Positions 5,317 to 5,335 of a DNA stretch of 5,335 bases are shown piece after piece. The DNA lies in contig PMLH01000304.1 in NCBI GenBank assembly GCA_003159055.1, positions 1 to 5,335 on the forward strand, read 5' to 3'. This DNA comes from Myxococcales bacterium (GTDB lineage: Bacteria; Myxococcota; Polyangia; Fen-1088). The notes under the pieces are model-generated. The model saw only the letters and a list, made by a program, of their open reading frames with translations. It was not told the origin of the DNA and searched no databases. The position numbers and the translations under genes were made by a program. Position 1 is the first letter of the stretch. The number at the start of each line of letters is the position of its first letter.

Positions 5317-5335
5317 TGGAAACCCTAAAAGGGTT
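5316..5335 (+). CDS. Possible start of a downstream gene, cut by the window end
   Basis: An ATG at 5316 shares its A with the TGA stop of the phosphatidyltransferase (TGATG), an arrangement typical of translationally coupled genes. GGAAAG at 5304-5309 lies six bases upstream and is a good Shine-Dalgarno, better than those of most genes in this window. Only METLKG plus a partial codon is visible, so the product cannot be named. If real, it is cotranscribed with the phosphatidyltransferase. The overlapping 15-base palindrome could instead mean that transcription ends here. Confidence 0.4.
5321..5335. repeat. Perfect small inverted repeat at the window end
   Basis: AACCCT (5321-5326) and AGGGTT (5330-5335) are exact reverse complements separated by AAA, making a 6-base-pair stem with a 3-base loop. 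It starts five bases after the phosphatidyltransferase stop codon. Whether a T-run follows, which would make it an intrinsic terminator, lies outside the window. It may equally be a chance palindrome inside the next gene. Confidence 0.35.

Overview
This is a GC-rich, densely coding bacterial chromosome segment. The gene set is a clamp-loader delta' subunit coupled to a RicT/PSP1 protein, a PspA-family protein, a type III secretion (T3SS) inner-ring lipoprotein, a FliA/WhiG-type sigma factor and a CDP-alcohol phosphatidyltransferase. Together with the strong G/C preference at third codon positions and the GGTTCC/CCGG-type intergenic repeats, this points to a deltaproteobacterial or myxobacterial-type organism (Myxococcota or a relative). 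That placement is inferred from gene content and composition; no rRNA or other marker is present.

Layout: (1) positions 45-2026, minus strand: holB (delta' of DNA polymerase III) followed by ricT, joined by a 4-base ATGA stop/start overlap. The first 44 bases of the window, downstream of ricT, hold no gene that can be supported. (2) 2027-2173: a 147-base divergent intergenic region containing a block of short GC-rich direct repeats. (3) 2174-2830, plus strand: a single-domain PspA/IM30-family coiled-coil protein. (4) 2831-2894: a short convergent intergenic region filled with related CCGG-rich sequence that includes an 11-base perfect inverted repeat. (5) 2895-4420, minus strand: a sigma-28-type (FliA/WhiG) sigma factor followed, 68 bases downstream, by sctJ, the lipoprotein ring subunit of a type III secretion system. 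(6) 4421-4524: a divergent promoter region with a good sigma-70-like promoter for the sigma gene. (7) 4525-5316, plus strand: a membrane CDP-alcohol phosphatidyltransferase whose stop overlaps the start of a further gene cut by the window end.

How they may work together: holB-ricT is a housekeeping pair (replication clamp loading, RNA maturation) found in the same order in many bacteria. The sigma factor and SctJ probably form a small regulator/secretion operon, unusual because no other T3SS gene is visible on either side. PspA (membrane stress protection) and the phosphatidyltransferase (phospholipid headgroup attachment) are both envelope genes. PspA systems are known elsewhere to protect cells from secretion-apparatus stress, so its position beside sctJ may be functional, but this is inference. 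No mobile element, CRISPR array, tRNA or rRNA was seen. The window does not contain an obviously new system; the sigma-28/sctJ/pspA neighbourhood and the repeats flanking pspA are the parts most worth a second look.
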